From Companilactobacillus farciminis KCTC 3681 = DSM 20184 (GTDB lineage Bacteria; Bacillota; Bacilli; Lactobacillales; Lactobacillaceae), in contig NZ_CP017702.1 of assembly GCF_002706745.1 (NCBI RefSeq), positions 930,001 through 994,000 of the forward strand: DNA of 64,000 nt, given 5' to 3'. A model generated the notes under the pieces. It was not told where the DNA came from, did not search any database, and saw nothing but the letters and a program-made list of their open reading frames with translations. Below are positions 27,159-36,417 of this stretch, piece by piece (the stretch's first letter is position 1; each line of letters starts with the position of its first letter). The translations under genes were made by a program, and so were the position numbers.

Positions 27159-29528
27159 ATGATGGAATCAAAAGATTTACGACGTGAAACAAGACGTCAA
27201 AATAAATTTTTCGATAAATTAAGAAATATTAAGTATGACTATTGGCTGATTGCCATTTTGATTTTAGCGGCGTTTCTGTATGCCTGGAATATTTGGGAAG
27301 CAGGAGAGGCTAATAATTTCTATACTGCGGCAATCGTTAGTATGACCAAGAGTTTCAAAAATTTCTGGTATGCCAGTTTTGATCCTGCCGGTTTTATTAC
27401 CGTTGATAAGCCACCGGTAGCTCTATGGTTTATGACGATCAGTGCCAAAATTTTTGGTGTTCATGGCTGGAGCGTTGTTTTACCATCAATTTTATTTGGA
27501 ATCGGGTCAGTTTACCTGATTTACAACTTGGTTTCGAAACGTTTTGGTAAAATTCCAGCACGAATTGCAGCATTAATTATGACTTTAACGCCAATCGTTG
27601 TAGCAGATTCTCGGACCAATAATATGGATGCAACTTTAGTTTTCTTCCTATTATTGTCAGTCTGGTTCGTTCAAAAGGCAGTTTTGAAGCAACAGCAACG
27701 CTTTTTGTGGATTGGTTTTGCCTTAGTTGGATTTTCGTTTAACATCAAAATGCTACAAGCTTTCATGATTTTACCAGCACTTTATCTTTACTATTGGTTA
27801 AGCGCTCAAGTTAACTGGAAAAAGAAAATAATGCATTTGTCGATTGCAACGGTCTTTTTAGCAGTTTTCACTTTGATTTGGCCATTGTCAGTTGACATGA
27901 CTAATTCTTCAAATCGCCCTTATGAAGGTGGTTCTGAAACTAACTCAGCTTTGGAACTAGCCTTTGGATATAACGGAACTCAACGACTCCTTGGTCAAAC
28001 GACCGGTACTGGTGGAGCTTTCCCAGGAATGGGTAATAAATCATCTAAGAGTTCTGAGTCGATGACGCCACCATCAAACAAGAGTACTAGTGGTAAAAAA
28101 TCAAGCAATAATGCTCCAACGCCACCTAGTGGGACTAAGAAAGCTAGTTCAAAAGGTAACCCACCTGCAAAGCCTAGTTCTAAAAAGGGCAATGCTCCAA
28201 GTATCCCTTCGGGTAATAAGAAACAAGGAACAATGACCGGTGGTGGCGGTGGTGGCGGCGGTGCCTTCAATATTGGTACTGCTGGACCATTCAGATTATT
28301 GCAAAAAGAATTAGGACCACAAATTAGTTGGTTAATGTTGTTAGCAGTCTTTGGTGTCATTTCTAGTTATGCCTATTTCAGAAATTCCAAGATGAAGAAA
28401 TGGTATGCTTTGACGCCACAAAGAAAAGAACTTTGGCTTTGGTTAGGCTGGCTAGTTCCCGTCGGAGGATTTTTCTCAGTAGCTAGTTTCTTCCATCCAT
28501 ACTATACGATTATGTTGGCTCCAGCGATGGCTGCTTTAGCCGGGATTGGAATCTATACAATGATCAAGCAATGGAGAGAAAAATCACTCTGGTCTATGCT
28601 TTTGCCGATTTCAATTCTAACGACAAGTATTTTACAAGCTTGGTACTTGAATGACTACTATCCAACTTTGAGCTGGATCTTATTGATTGCTGGGATCATC
28701 ATTTCAATTCCATTATTCGTTTTACCTTGGATTGCAATCAAGTTGAAGAATAAACGAGTTTGGCCAATTACAGCTTTAATAATTGTTATGTTAGCTCCAA
28801 CTTGGTGGTCATTGACCCCAACCTTAGCTGGTTCTAGTGACGGAATTCCAAGTGCTGGACCATCATTGCTTTCTTCAGTAGGCGGTGGTGGCGGCATGGG
28901 TAATTCTCAAGTCGATACAACGCTTTTGAAGTATTTACAAAAACATCAAGGTAACGCTGAGTACTTATTTGCTACTGATGACTCAAGTACTGCTGCTCCA
29001 TACATTATTAAAACTGGTGAAGCAGTCATGGCTATGGGTGGCTTTAACGGAACTGATAAAGCTATCACCTTGAAACAATTTAAGAAATTAGTCAAAGAAG
29101 GCAAGGTCAAATATTACTATTCTGGTGGCAAGACTGGCGGTTCCAATAATCAAATTGTAAATTGGATCAAGAAACACGCCAAAAAGGTCACTTTAAGCAG
29201 TAGTAATATCCAAACTAATAATTCTAGTTCGGTGACAGTTGTTTCAAAGACTAAATCTAATGGTCAAATGTCAGGTGGTTCAACAAATCCACCATCAAAT
29301 CCTAGTTCTTCAAGTAACACTGGCAGTGCTCCAGGAGGCAATGCGCCAAGTGGAGGACCAAATGGCAATTTGCAAAAGCCAACTGGTAAGAAGAAATTGA
29401 CTAAGAAACAATTGAAGAAAATGAAGAAATCTATGAAGAATGGTCAACCTGGACAAGGACAAAACTCAGGTCAAGGTGGACCCGGACAATCAGGAACGCT
29501 TTATGATTTATCAAGTATTTATAAATAA
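27159..29528 (+). CDS. GT39-type membrane glycosyltransferase (YkcB-like) with low-complexity inserts
   Basis: This 789-residue protein has about 11-13 spans. The first extracellular loop carries DKPPVALW, typical of the PMT/ArnT superfamily that uses polyprenyl-phosphate sugars, and DSRTNNMD follows. An insert of about 85 residues between spans is rich in Ser, Pro, Gly and Lys and contains eight consecutive Gly. The C-terminal extracellular domain of about 200 residues ends in another Gly/Pro/Lys-rich tail. With the next gene it forms the pair seen as ykcB-ykcC in Bacillus. Both low-complexity segments are probably outside the cell. Confidence 0.88.
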   Translation: MMESKDLRRETRRQNKFFDKLRNIKYDYWLIAILILAAFLYAWNIWEAGEANNFYTAAIVSMTKSFKNFWYASFDPAGFITVDKPPVALWFMTISAKIFGVHGWSVVLPSILFGIGSVYLIYNLVSKRFGKIPARIAALIMTLTPIVVADSRTNNMDATLVFFLLLSVWFVQKAVLKQQQRFLWIGFALVGFSFNIKMLQAFMILPALYLYYWLSAQVNWKKKIMHLSIATVFLAVFTLIWPLSVDMTNSSNRPYEGGSETNSALELAFGYNGTQRLLGQTTGTGGAFPGMGNKSSKSSESMTPPSNKSTSGKKSSNNAPTPPSGTKKASSKGNPPAKPSSKKGNAPSIPSGNKKQGTMTGGGGGGGGAFNIGTAGPFRLLQKELGPQISWLMLLAVFGVISSYAYFRNSKMKKWYALTPQRKELWLWLGWLVPVGGFFSVASFFHPYYTIMLAPAMAALAGIGIYTMIKQWREKSLWSMLLPISILTTSILQAWYLNDYYPTLSWILLIAGIIISIPLFVLPWIAIKLKNKRVWPITALIIVMLAPTWWSLTPTLAGSSDGIPSAGPSLLSSVGGGGGMGNSQVDTTLLKYLQKHQGNAEYLFATDDSSTAAPYIIKTGEAVMAMGGFNGTDKAITLKQFKKLVKEGKVKYYYSGGKTGGSNNQIVNWIKKHAKKVTLSSSNIQTNNSSSVTVVSKTKSNGQMSGGSTNPPSNPSSSSNTGSAPGGNAPSGGPNGNLQKPTGKKKLTKKQLKKMKKSMKNGQPGQGQNSGQGGPGQSGTLYDLSSIYK

Positions 29529-29548
29529 TCAATGAAAGGAATGTTCTC

Positions 29549-30517
29549 ATGAAAAATCAATTGATCTCAATCGTTTTACCGGTTTTCAATGAAGAAGCTG
29601 GTATTCAGGCTACGATTGATACGTTATTAAATTATATTGAACAGCAAGAAGAAAATTATGAACTGATTTTTGTTGATGATGGTTCAAAAGATAAATCAGT
29701 AGAAATTATCAAACGAGCTTTGGCTCAAAATGATCACATCAAACTAGTTGAGTTCTCACGTAATTTTGGACACCAATTGGCTATTACGGCCGGTTTGGAA
29801 TACACCAAAGGGGATGCAGTCGTGGTTATGGATGCTGATTTGCAAGATCCACCTGAAGTGATTCCCCAGATGATAAAAAAATGGCGCGAAGGTTATCAGA
29901 TAGTTTATGGTAAAAGAATGCAAAGAGATGGCGAAACGATTTTTAAAAAGTTCACCGCCAAAATGTTTTACCGAACTTTCCAAAAATTAGCAACAATCAA
30001 CATGCCTTTGGATACAGGTGATTTTCGTTTAATGGATCGACGTGCCGTCCAACAGTTACTAAAATTGCATGAAAAAGATCCTTTTGTTCGTGGACAAGTG
30101 ACATGGATTGGTTTCAAACAAACGAGTGTTTTGTATCATCGTCAAGAACGAATTGCCGGTGAAACGAAATATCCTTTGTCAAAAATGATTAAATTAGCAG
30201 TTGATGGGATCACATCGTTTTCCATGAAACCATTGCACTTCGTTAATTTATTTTCAGTTGTGCCCTTGACCAGTGGAGTATTCTCATTGGGATATCTAAT
30301 TGCGACAAGTAATTACAGCTTTGCATCAATTGGTATAACAGTGTTATTATTCACCTTGGGTCTATTGATGCTATCAATTGGTATACTCGGTAGTTATTTA
30401 GGCAGAGTCTTGGATCAAGTAAATAATCGTCCACGATTTATTGTTAGCAAGACTGAAGGATTTGAAGAGAGAAATAAAGGAATTCATCATTTTTCGGCTC
30501 GACAAATTAATAATTAA
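29549..30517 (+). CDS. GT2 polyprenyl-phosphate glycosyltransferase (YkcC-like)
   Basis: This 322-residue protein has a GT-A domain with FVDDGSKDKSVEI, VVMDADLQDPPEVI and LDTGDFRLMDR, then two C-terminal spans (about 230-255 and 265-290). It belongs to the DPM1/GtrB type that loads a sugar onto undecaprenyl phosphate. It lies 20 bases after the GT39 gene with AAAGGAATG upstream, so the pair probably makes and uses one lipid-linked sugar. Confidence 0.92.
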   Translation: MKNQLISIVLPVFNEEAGIQATIDTLLNYIEQQEENYELIFVDDGSKDKSVEIIKRALAQNDHIKLVEFSRNFGHQLAITAGLEYTKGDAVVVMDADLQDPPEVIPQMIKKWREGYQIVYGKRMQRDGETIFKKFTAKMFYRTFQKLATINMPLDTGDFRLMDRRAVQQLLKLHEKDPFVRGQVTWIGFKQTSVLYHRQERIAGETKYPLSKMIKLAVDGITSFSMKPLHFVNLFSVVPLTSGVFSLGYLIATSNYSFASIGITVLLFTLGLLMLSIGILGSYLGRVLDQVNNRPRFIVSKTEGFEERNKGIHHFSARQINN

Positions 30518-30667
30518 ATAAAAATAGAAATAGTCTTTTATACCTTAAAAGCTTTCATGCTTTTTAATTCCCAATTTATGTGTTACAGTAATGTTAAATT
30601 TGATAGTTATTAAGTTGTTTGATGGACAACGATTCTTATCAAATTGAACATGAACTATCCCATTCAT

Positions 30668-30712
30668 AAAAAAGAAGCTAACGAACACCCAGTCGTCAGC
30701 TTCTTTTTTTTA
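30668..30712. terminator. Bidirectional terminator between the GT2 gene and guaC
   Basis: AAAAAAGAAGCTAACGA and TCGTCAGCTTCTTTTTT pair with one mismatch. The 150 bases before it (30518-30667) hold no ORF or structure that I can support. Confidence 0.85.
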
Positions 30713-30724
30713 TGGATTAATAAA

Positions 30725-31702
30725 TTAATATACATCACCATTGTAAATTGAATTTTTAACAATTACATAATCAACTTTGCGTAGGGAACTTAAGTCTTTT
30801 CCTCCCGCATAAGAGATCGATGATTGTAAGTCTTGTTTCATTTCAGTTAAGGTGTCCATGATCTCGCCCTTGTAAGGTACGAGCATTCTTTTACCCTCAA
30901 CGTTTTTGTATTCGCCTTTTTGGTATTGAGATGCGGAACCAAAGTAAGCTTTATATTTTTGACCATCTTTTTCGATGATCTTACCAGGGGATTCTTTGTG
31001 CCCAGCAAGTAAGGAACCGATCATGACCATATCGGCACCGAAACGAACTGATTTGGCAATATCACCGTCGTTTCTAACGCCACCGTCAGCGATAATAGGT
31101 TTGCTAGCAGCTTTGGCACAAAGTCTTAGAGCAGCTAATTGCCAACCACCAGTACCAAAACCGGTTTTTAATTTAGTGATGCAGACCTTGCCTGGTCCAA
31201 TTCCGACTTTAGTAGCATCGGCACCAGCATTTTCCAATTCACGGACGGCTTCAGGAGTACCAACGTTACCGGCGATAAGGAAAGTGTCTGGTAATTTGTT
31301 TTTGATGTATTTGATCATATCGATGACGCGGTCACTGTGTCCGTGGGCAACGTCGATCGTAATGTAATCAGGCTTTAAGTGTTCGGAAACTACTTGGTCA
31401 ATGAAGGTATATTCGTCTTTTTTAATACCAACACTGATAGAAGTAAATAAGTCTTTTTGGTTCATCGTTTTGATGAAGTCTATTCTAGTTTCAGGTTCGA
31501 AACGGTGCATAACGTAGAAGTAACCATTGGTAGCTAACTTTTCGGCGAGATTTTCATCAATGATCGTTTGCATGTTAGCAGGGACTACCGGAATTTTAAA
31601 TGTTTTCGGACCAAATTTGATAGTGGTATCGCATTCAGAACGGCTGTCGACGATACATTTATTCGGAATTAGTTGAATATCTTCGTAATCAAAAACTTGC
31701 AT
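30725..31702 (-). CDS. guaC: GMP reductase
   Basis: This 325-residue TIM-barrel enzyme converts GMP to IMP. Motifs are [13 protein letters not shown] at the N-terminus, the active-site Cys loop [17 protein letters not shown] and [15 protein letters not shown]. It has no CBS domains, which separates it from IMP dehydrogenase. The gene is monocistronic with a PurBox-like pair upstream. Confidence 0.95.
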   Translation of the reverse strand: MQVFDYEDIQLIPNKCIVDSRSECDTTIKFGPKTFKIPVVPANMQTIIDENLAEKLATNGYFYVMHRFEPETRIDFIKTMNQKDLFTSISVGIKKDEYTFIDQVVSEHLKPDYITIDVAHGHSDRVIDMIKYIKNKLPDTFLIAGNVGTPEAVRELENAGADATKVGIGPGKVCITKLKTGFGTGGWQLAALRLCAKAASKPIIADGGVRNDGDIAKSVRFGADMVMIGSLLAGHKESPGKIIEKDGQKYKAYFGSASQYQKGEYKNVEGKRMLVPYKGEIMDTLTEMKQDLQSSISYAGGKDLSSLRKVDYVIVKNSIYNGDVY

Positions 31703-31719
31703 TTATTATCCACTCCATT

Positions 31720-31764
31720 AATAACGAACAATTATTATTTTTATATTCCATTTCGTTCGTATCT
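31720..31764 (-). promoter_or_regulatory. PurBox-like inverted pair upstream of guaC
   Basis: AATAACGAACAAT (31720-31732) matches the Firmicutes PurBox (AWWWCCGAACWWT) at 12 of 13 positions. A weaker GTTCG-core copy lies inverted at 31755-31759, 25 bases from core to core. A probable -10 (TATAGAT on the minus strand) lies next to the distal copy. PurR control would fit the gene, but the second box is poor. Confidence 0.45.
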
Positions 31765-31895
31765 ATAATTTAACTGGAAAATCGAAAGAAGTCAATCGAA
31801 ATCTGTTAATAAAGTTATTTATTGTGATAGAATTTTCGTATATGATTATTTTGTTATTTAATATTGGAATTTATTGAAAATTTAAATGAAAATAT

Positions 31896-31961
31896 TTGAC
31901 ACTGATAAACGTAATTGGTAGTATCATCATATTGTTAATGAAACGCTATGATGATGGCGTT
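31896..31961 (+). promoter_or_regulatory. glnA promoter and leader hairpin
   Basis: TTGACA (31896-31901), exactly 17 bases, then TAGTAT (31919-31924) gives a near-consensus promoter. The transcript would begin near 31931, and its first bases fold into AAACGC / GGCGTTT. No convincing GlnR box (TGTNAN7TNACA) was found nearby. Confidence 0.65.
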
Positions 31962-32009
31962 TATTGGCGACCTTCAAAAAATCGGTATATACAATAGGAG
32001 TGGTTAAAA

Positions 32010-33338
32010 GTGCAACAGTATACTGCAGAAGATATTACAAAAATGGTAAAAGATGAAAACGTTGAGTTTATTTGTCTGATGTTTACAGATATCAACGGAA
32101 TCATCAAGAACGTTGAAGTTCCAGTATCACAATTGGATAAAGTTTTAGCAAATAAGATTACTTTCGACGGTTCATCAATCGATGGTTTTACTCGTATTGA
32201 AGAAAGTGACATGCTTTTGCATCCCGATTTATCAACTTGGTTGATTTTCCCATGGGGAGAAGAACACGGTAAGGTAGCTCGTTTGATCTGTGATATTTAC
32301 AAGACCGATGGAACACCTTTTGAAGGAGATCCACGTGTTAACTTAAAACGTATCATCAAAAAGATGCATGATATGGGTTACACTCATTTCAATATTGGAC
32401 CAGAGCCAGAATTCTTCTTGTTCAATACAGATGAACATGGCAATCCAACTTTGCATCTAAACGATGATGGTAGTTATTTCGACTTCTCACCAGTTGATTT
32501 GGGTGTGAATGTTCGTAAGGATATTGTTTTAGGATTAGAAAAGATGGGCTTTGAAGTTGAAGCTAGTCACCACGAAGTTGCACCGGGCCAACAAGAAATC
32601 GACTTCAAGTATCAAGATGCTATTTCTGCCGCCGACAGTATCGAAACTTTCAAATTGGTAGTTAAAACAATCGCTAAAGAACACGGCTTGTATGCAACCT
32701 TCATGCCAAAACCTGTTCAAGGTATCAATGGTTCAGGTATGCATATCAATATGTCACTATTTAATGGTGATGATAATATCTTTGACGATGCCAATGATAT
32801 GCTTTCACCAACTGCTAAGAAATTTATGAGTGGTTTATTGAAACATGCACGTGCATTAACAGCTGTCAATAATCCAACTGTTAACTCATACAAACGTTTG
32901 GTTCCTGGCTATGAAGCACCAACTTACATTGCTTGGTCAAGTAAGAACCGTTCACCATTGATTCGAGTACCAGCAGCTAAAGGTAAGTCAAAACGTATCG
33001 AAATGAGAAGTGTGGATCCTACAACTAATCCATACCTCGCTATTGCATGTATCCTCGATGCAGGTCTTGACGGTATTGCTAGTGGCTACGATCTAATGCC
33101 AGAAGTAAAAGATAATATTTATGAAATGTCAGAAGAAAAACGTCGTGAGGAAGGTATCGTTGATTTGCCATCAACTTTGCACAACTCCTTGAAAGCACTT
33201 CGCAAAGATGAATACGTTCAACAATCACTAGGCAAGGGACTAAGTAATAGTTTCTTCGCTGCTAAGAATGCTGAATGGGCAAGATATCAACAAACTGTTT
33301 CCCAATGGGAAAGAGATACTTACATGTCTCAATATTAA
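32010..33338 (+). CDS. glnA: Glutamine synthetase type I
   Basis: This 442-residue enzyme makes glutamine from glutamate, ammonia and ATP. Motifs are FDGSSIDGF, the ATP-binding [14 protein letters not shown], and NRSPLIRVP. The short length and lack of the adenylylation Tyr context match the Firmicutes GlnA group under feedback/GlnR control. Translation starts at GTG, with GGAG 11 bases upstream. The usual glnR partner gene is absent. Confidence 0.97.
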   Translation: MQQYTAEDITKMVKDENVEFICLMFTDINGIIKNVEVPVSQLDKVLANKITFDGSSIDGFTRIEESDMLLHPDLSTWLIFPWGEEHGKVARLICDIYKTDGTPFEGDPRVNLKRIIKKMHDMGYTHFNIGPEPEFFLFNTDEHGNPTLHLNDDGSYFDFSPVDLGVNVRKDIVLGLEKMGFEVEASHHEVAPGQQEIDFKYQDAISAADSIETFKLVVKTIAKEHGLYATFMPKPVQGINGSGMHINMSLFNGDDNIFDDANDMLSPTAKKFMSGLLKHARALTAVNNPTVNSYKRLVPGYEAPTYIAWSSKNRSPLIRVPAAKGKSKRIEMRSVDPTTNPYLAIACILDAGLDGIASGYDLMPEVKDNIYEMSEEKRREEGIVDLPSTLHNSLKALRKDEYVQQSLGKGLSNSFFAAKNAEWARYQQTVSQWERDTYMSQY

Positions 33339-33345
33339 AAATTAG

Positions 33346-33374
33346 AAGCTTGATCGAAAGGTCGAGCTTTTTTT
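33346..33374 (+). terminator. Terminator after glnA
   Basis: AGCTTGATC, a GAAA loop and GGTCGAGCT, then seven T. Confidence 0.9.
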
Positions 33375-33530
33375 GATGCAATCGTGTGAAATCGCCTTCA
33401 AAAGCCTATTGATTCAATGTTTAACTAAATATTTTTATATAGGCTAATCACTGGTATTTGCCAAAATTTAATGTTAAGATTTGGCGTAATCAAAATTCTG
33501 ATTACTGCTTTCCCCCCAGAGAGCATAAAG

Positions 33531-33562
33531 ACCTCAACCAACTTTGGCTGAGGTCTTTTTTT
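33531..33562. terminator. Orphan terminator 190 bases past glnA
   Basis: AGACCTCAACCA pairs with TGGCTGAGGTCT around a short loop and is followed by eight T on the plus strand. It lies downstream of the minus-strand gene at 33569 but its T tract points the other way, so a short plus-strand RNA may end here. Confidence 0.7.
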
Positions 33563-33568
33563 TAAAAT

Positions 33569-33850
33569 TTAATCTCTAGTAATACTTAAAATAGCGGTTG
33601 TCTTTAAAGAATTCTTGTTATCTTTGCCAATCGTGATCCAATCAGCAGCGCTGATCAAACCTTCAAGTTTGTTTTCTTCATCCTGTTCAGAAACTTTGCC
33701 ATCTTCGAAGTTACCCTTAAAGATGCAATCCAAGTAATAATGGTCATCGTTACTTGCCATTAATGATGATTGATATTTCCATGCAATAATATACGTATCT
33801 TCAGTAATTTCAATGCTAGTACCGTCTACCAAATTTATCTTAATAGCCAT
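33569..33850 (-). CDS. Small acidic protein of unknown function
   Basis: This 93-residue protein shows a run of beta strands (IKINLVDGTSIEITEDTYI) and no known catalytic motif. GGGAGG lies before the start and a TATAAT is about 35 bases upstream. It is divergent from the GH8-like lipoprotein gene. Confidence 0.7.
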   Translation of the reverse strand: MAIKINLVDGTSIEITEDTYIIAWKYQSSLMASNDDHYYLDCIFKGNFEDGKVSEQDEENKLEGLISAADWITIGKDNKNSLKTTAILSITRD

Positions 33851-33884
33851 GATACCGCCTCCCTTAGCTTTTATTATAGCAAAA

Positions 33885-33896
33885 GTAAGGCCTTAC
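33885..33896. promoter_or_regulatory. 12-bp perfect palindrome between divergent genes
   Basis: GTAAGGCCTTAC lies in the 71-base gap between the two start codons, beside the minus-strand -10 (TATAAT). It is a possible operator for an unknown regulator. Confidence 0.3.
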
Positions 33897-33921
33897 AAAT
33901 CATTTTTTAAGGAGATGACCC

Positions 33922-35010
33922 GTGAAAAAATTTTCATTATTAATTATTTTATTGATAGGAATGACTATCGTCGGATGTGCCAATTCTGTTTCGAATAAAC
34001 AAAGCGATTTAATGCCAAGAAATAATTATGGTCACTATGAGACTAAAGAGAAAAAACTAAAGAAATTTGTTTCACAAAAAATGGTAACTACGCAAGGTAT
34101 TTTAACCAATTATCAAAAACAAGGCTTCCAAAACAAGGCTGCAACAGGTCACGAATTATTGTCCGAGTCATCGGGCTTATGGTTGGAATATTTGGCTTAC
34201 ACGAAGCAATATGGCCAATTTAAACGATTCTATCAGGTCACTAAGGACACTTTTGACCAAAAAGTCCAGTTCAGCTATCGTTATATTCCTGAGACTGATA
34301 AAAAATATAACGTCAACGCCACTTTGGATGATTTGAGAATCATTAAAGCTTTGCAGATTTTTTCAGAAAAAACTGGCAATCAGGAGTATCGAAAAGAAGC
34401 TCAAGCTAGATTTGATAGATTGAAAAAAAATACTATTGATGGTGCCAAAGTTGCTGATTTTTATGATGTGGAATCTAAAACAGCCAGTTCAAATAGTTCC
34501 TTAGCGTATTATGATTTGCCGACATTAAAATACTTCGAAGATAAGGGAATTTACCAAAAACAATTATCGCTTGTGGAAAAAGGCTATTTAAATGATGCGT
34601 TGCCTCTATATGCTAGTAGTTTTAACTGGCAAAATAAGGAGTATTCACAAAAGGATCTTAATACTTCTGAAGCGTTGATAACTTTATTGCATTTATCGCA
34701 AGTAAAGGCTATTAAAAACGAGTCTTTAGATTGGTTACAAAAGCGAGTTGAGACCAAGACCCTTTATAATGGTTACTCGATGACAGGGAAGGTGACTGAT
34801 TACAATCAATCAGCGGCTAATTACGCAATCAGTGCGATGATTTTTTCAGAAGCTGGACAAAAAAAGATGTATCGATTAGCAATGAATACGATGTGGCAAA
34901 GCCAAGTGAATGATAAGGATTCAGCGATTTACGGTGGTATCGGTTTGGAAAAACAAGCTTCGGCCTATTCGTTCAATAATTTATTAGCTTTGTTGGCGAC
35001 AAAATATTAA
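33922..35010 (+). CDS. Lipoprotein with a GH8-like (alpha/alpha)6 fold
   Basis: This 362-residue protein starts at GTG, with AAGGAG eight bases upstream. The signal peptide ends in a lipobox (TIVGC), so it should be lipid-anchored outside the membrane. The body has SESSGLWLEYLAY with an acidic residue at the usual GH8 catalytic-acid position, NATLDDLRIIKAL and repeating helical blocks. This resembles distant GH8 family lipoproteins of lactobacilli. Enzyme activity is not certain. Confidence 0.7.
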   Translation: MKKFSLLIILLIGMTIVGCANSVSNKQSDLMPRNNYGHYETKEKKLKKFVSQKMVTTQGILTNYQKQGFQNKAATGHELLSESSGLWLEYLAYTKQYGQFKRFYQVTKDTFDQKVQFSYRYIPETDKKYNVNATLDDLRIIKALQIFSEKTGNQEYRKEAQARFDRLKKNTIDGAKVADFYDVESKTASSNSSLAYYDLPTLKYFEDKGIYQKQLSLVEKGYLNDALPLYASSFNWQNKEYSQKDLNTSEALITLLHLSQVKAIKNESLDWLQKRVETKTLYNGYSMTGKVTDYNQSAANYAISAMIFSEAGQKKMYRLAMNTMWQSQVNDKDSAIYGGIGLEKQASAYSFNNLLALLATKY

Positions 35011-35014
35011 AACA

Positions 35015-35050
35015 AAAAGGACTTTGAATAAAAATATTCAAAGTCCTTTA
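35015..35050. terminator. Bidirectional terminator
   Basis: AAAGGACTTTGAATA and TATTCAAAGTCCTTT pair perfectly through 15 bases. It serves the lipoprotein gene and the small minus-strand ORF that ends four bases further on. Confidence 0.9.
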
Positions 35051-35053
35051 CTT

Positions 35054-35209
35054 TTAACGAGTTATGATAATTAAAAAAATCGCAAAAAAGATAACATCCA
35101 GAATGGCCGACCATTCGTACCATTTATCTGGCTTATTAAACTCTACTGTGTTATGCCCTCTTCTATGAGGGTACCACGACGGATATTCTTTTTTGGACAT
35201 ATTCTTCAT
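35054..35209 (-). CDS. Small single-span membrane protein (51 residues)
   Basis: The ORF reads MKNMSKKEYPSWYPHRRGH, then NTVEFNKPDKWYEWSA and a hydrophobic C-terminal helix (ILDVIFFAIFLIIITR). GGAG lies ten bases before the ATG and a strong terminator follows the stop. It looks like a genuine small tail-anchored protein; no function known. Confidence 0.65.
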   Translation of the reverse strand: MKNMSKKEYPSWYPHRRGHNTVEFNKPDKWYEWSAILDVIFFAIFLIIITR

Positions 35210-35307
35210 TTTGCATCTTCTCCTTATTATCTAAATCCATTATATCGAGAATGCTTAAATTATGCCACCAAAAAACGAAATTGCAAGTTTTATTAAAAAG
35301 AAAGGGC

Positions 35308-35335
35308 TTGCATTTTAATAAATAAAGAATATAAT
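35308..35335 (+). promoter_or_regulatory. Promoter of the 40-residue ORF
   Basis: TTGCAT, 16 bases, TATAAT. Confidence 0.6.
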
Positions 35336-35386
35336 TTCATTTATTATCCGTTGAGCAATATAAGAATAAATGATGGAGGTAGACAA

Positions 35387-35509
35387 ATGAAATATCGTGT
35401 AATGCTAAATATTGACTCTCAATTGTTTACTGTTGAAGATAAAGATAAACATGTTTCTGCAGACGGTAAAACAATTGAAGAAGCTGTAAGTAAGCTTAAA
35501 ACCGCTTAA
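35387..35509 (+). CDS. Small soluble protein (40 residues)
   Basis: The ORF begins MKYRVMLNIDSQLFTVEDK and ends EEAVSKLKTA. GGAGG lies seven bases before the ATG, a promoter lies 50 bases upstream and a terminator lies downstream, so it forms a complete transcription unit. No homologue is recognised. Confidence 0.65.
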   Translation: MKYRVMLNIDSQLFTVEDKDKHVSADGKTIEEAVSKLKTA

Positions 35510-35536
35510 TATGGGGACGGTTTTTAAATCAATCAA

Positions 35537-35586
35537 AAAAAGTTAGGTCATCTATTTTTACTAGAATAGGTGGCCTAACTTTTTAT
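35537..35586 (+). terminator. Terminator after the 40-residue ORF
   Basis: AAAAGTTAGGTCATCTA and TAGGTGGCCTAACTTTTT pair with one mismatch. Confidence 0.85.
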
Positions 35587-35710
35587 ATTGGAATTGATTG
35601 GGATTTATAAAAATCTTTGGTATTTTTTAATTCAAAATTGAAGTTGAATCGCTCCCAAAAATATCAGACAATGTAGAAATTAAATTAGGACCGAGTGTGA
35701 GGGAGTTTTT

Positions 35711-36268
35711 ATGGATCAGAATTTAAAAATTCAAGCGGCCTTTTTAGAATTGCTGGAACATGAACCAATTGCAGAAATTACTATTTTTGAGATAGCTGAT
35801 AAGTGTCAAATTGCCCGCAGAACTATTTTTGAAAAATATAGCGATAAATATCAAATTTTGCAGGCGATTGAAGATGATATCTTTTCACAATTGAGTAGTA
35901 CTAAAAAGGACACCTATCGAGTTGATACACAAGAATTTGATGGGGATGATAGAATCTTGAAGATTCTTAAATTGGTGTATGAAAATAAAAAAGTGATAAG
36001 TCTCTTGTTGGGAGATTACGGCGATCCACGTTTTCATGAGCGTTTTATTACTTATTTGGCACAAAAGGGTCTCAAGGTAATTGAGAATTCTAGTGAATTT
36101 AATGATTTAGATCAGCGCCAAAAGGAGTTGTTGATACAATACATTTCGTCTGCCTTGGTTGGATTGATAGCGTATTGGGTCAAGCATCCAGAAATGACGG
36201 TCGAGGAACTGCATAGCTTTTTTGAAAAGTTATTTTTAAACGGCATTACTAGTTTGACGGCAAAATAA
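35711..36268 (+). CDS. TetR-family transcriptional regulator
   Basis: This 185-residue protein has an N-terminal helix-turn-helix (IAEITIFEIADKCQIARRTIFEKYSDKYQI), followed by an all-helical ligand domain with ISSALVGLIAYWVKHPEMT, seen in many Firmicutes TetR/DhaS-type proteins. GGGAG lies before the ATG. No obvious target gene is adjacent on this side, because the prophage begins just downstream. Confidence 0.88.
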   Translation: MDQNLKIQAAFLELLEHEPIAEITIFEIADKCQIARRTIFEKYSDKYQILQAIEDDIFSQLSSTKKDTYRVDTQEFDGDDRILKILKLVYENKKVISLLLGDYGDPRFHERFITYLAQKGLKVIENSSEFNDLDQRQKELLIQYISSALVGLIAYWVKHPEMTVEELHSFFEKLFLNGITSLTAK

Positions 36269-36417
36269 AAACCGCTAGTCAAAGGACTAACGGCTTAAAA
36301 GACTTATATAAAGCGAACTACGAGGACTATACCCTCAATGGTCAAAATGCCTTAATAGCAATAGGTACAAGGGCTACAGCCTGTTAAAATATATCCGTGA
36401 CACACTCGTGACACACT
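36269..36417. other. Probable prophage left junction (attL region)
   Basis: The stretch between the TetR stop and the integrase stop holds a hairpin (CCGCTAGTC / GACTAACGG, T tract on the minus strand, so it may end the integrase transcript). It also holds a perfect tandem repeat of CGTGACACACT at 36396-36406 and 36407-36417, abutting the integrase stop codon. Such repeats next to int are candidates for arm-type binding sites. The core att sequence cannot be named because attR is outside the window. Confidence 0.45.

Noticed and set aside
28226..28264. GGT/GGC tandem run as a CRISPR or regulatory repeat
   Set aside because: It is an in-frame polyglycine codon run; no CRISPR array was seen anywhere in the window.
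27995..28360. Pro-rich open frame antisense to the GT39 insert
   Set aside because: It is the reverse reading of the Gly/Pro-rich codons, with no start signals.
31931..32009. GlnR operator in the glnA leader
   Set aside because: No site fits TGTNA-N7-TNACA with fewer than several mismatches; the AAACGC/GGCGTTT hairpin is shorter and different.
36269..36395. Prophage insertion into a tRNA or tmRNA 3' end
   Set aside because: No T-arm or acceptor sequence could be found at the left junction.
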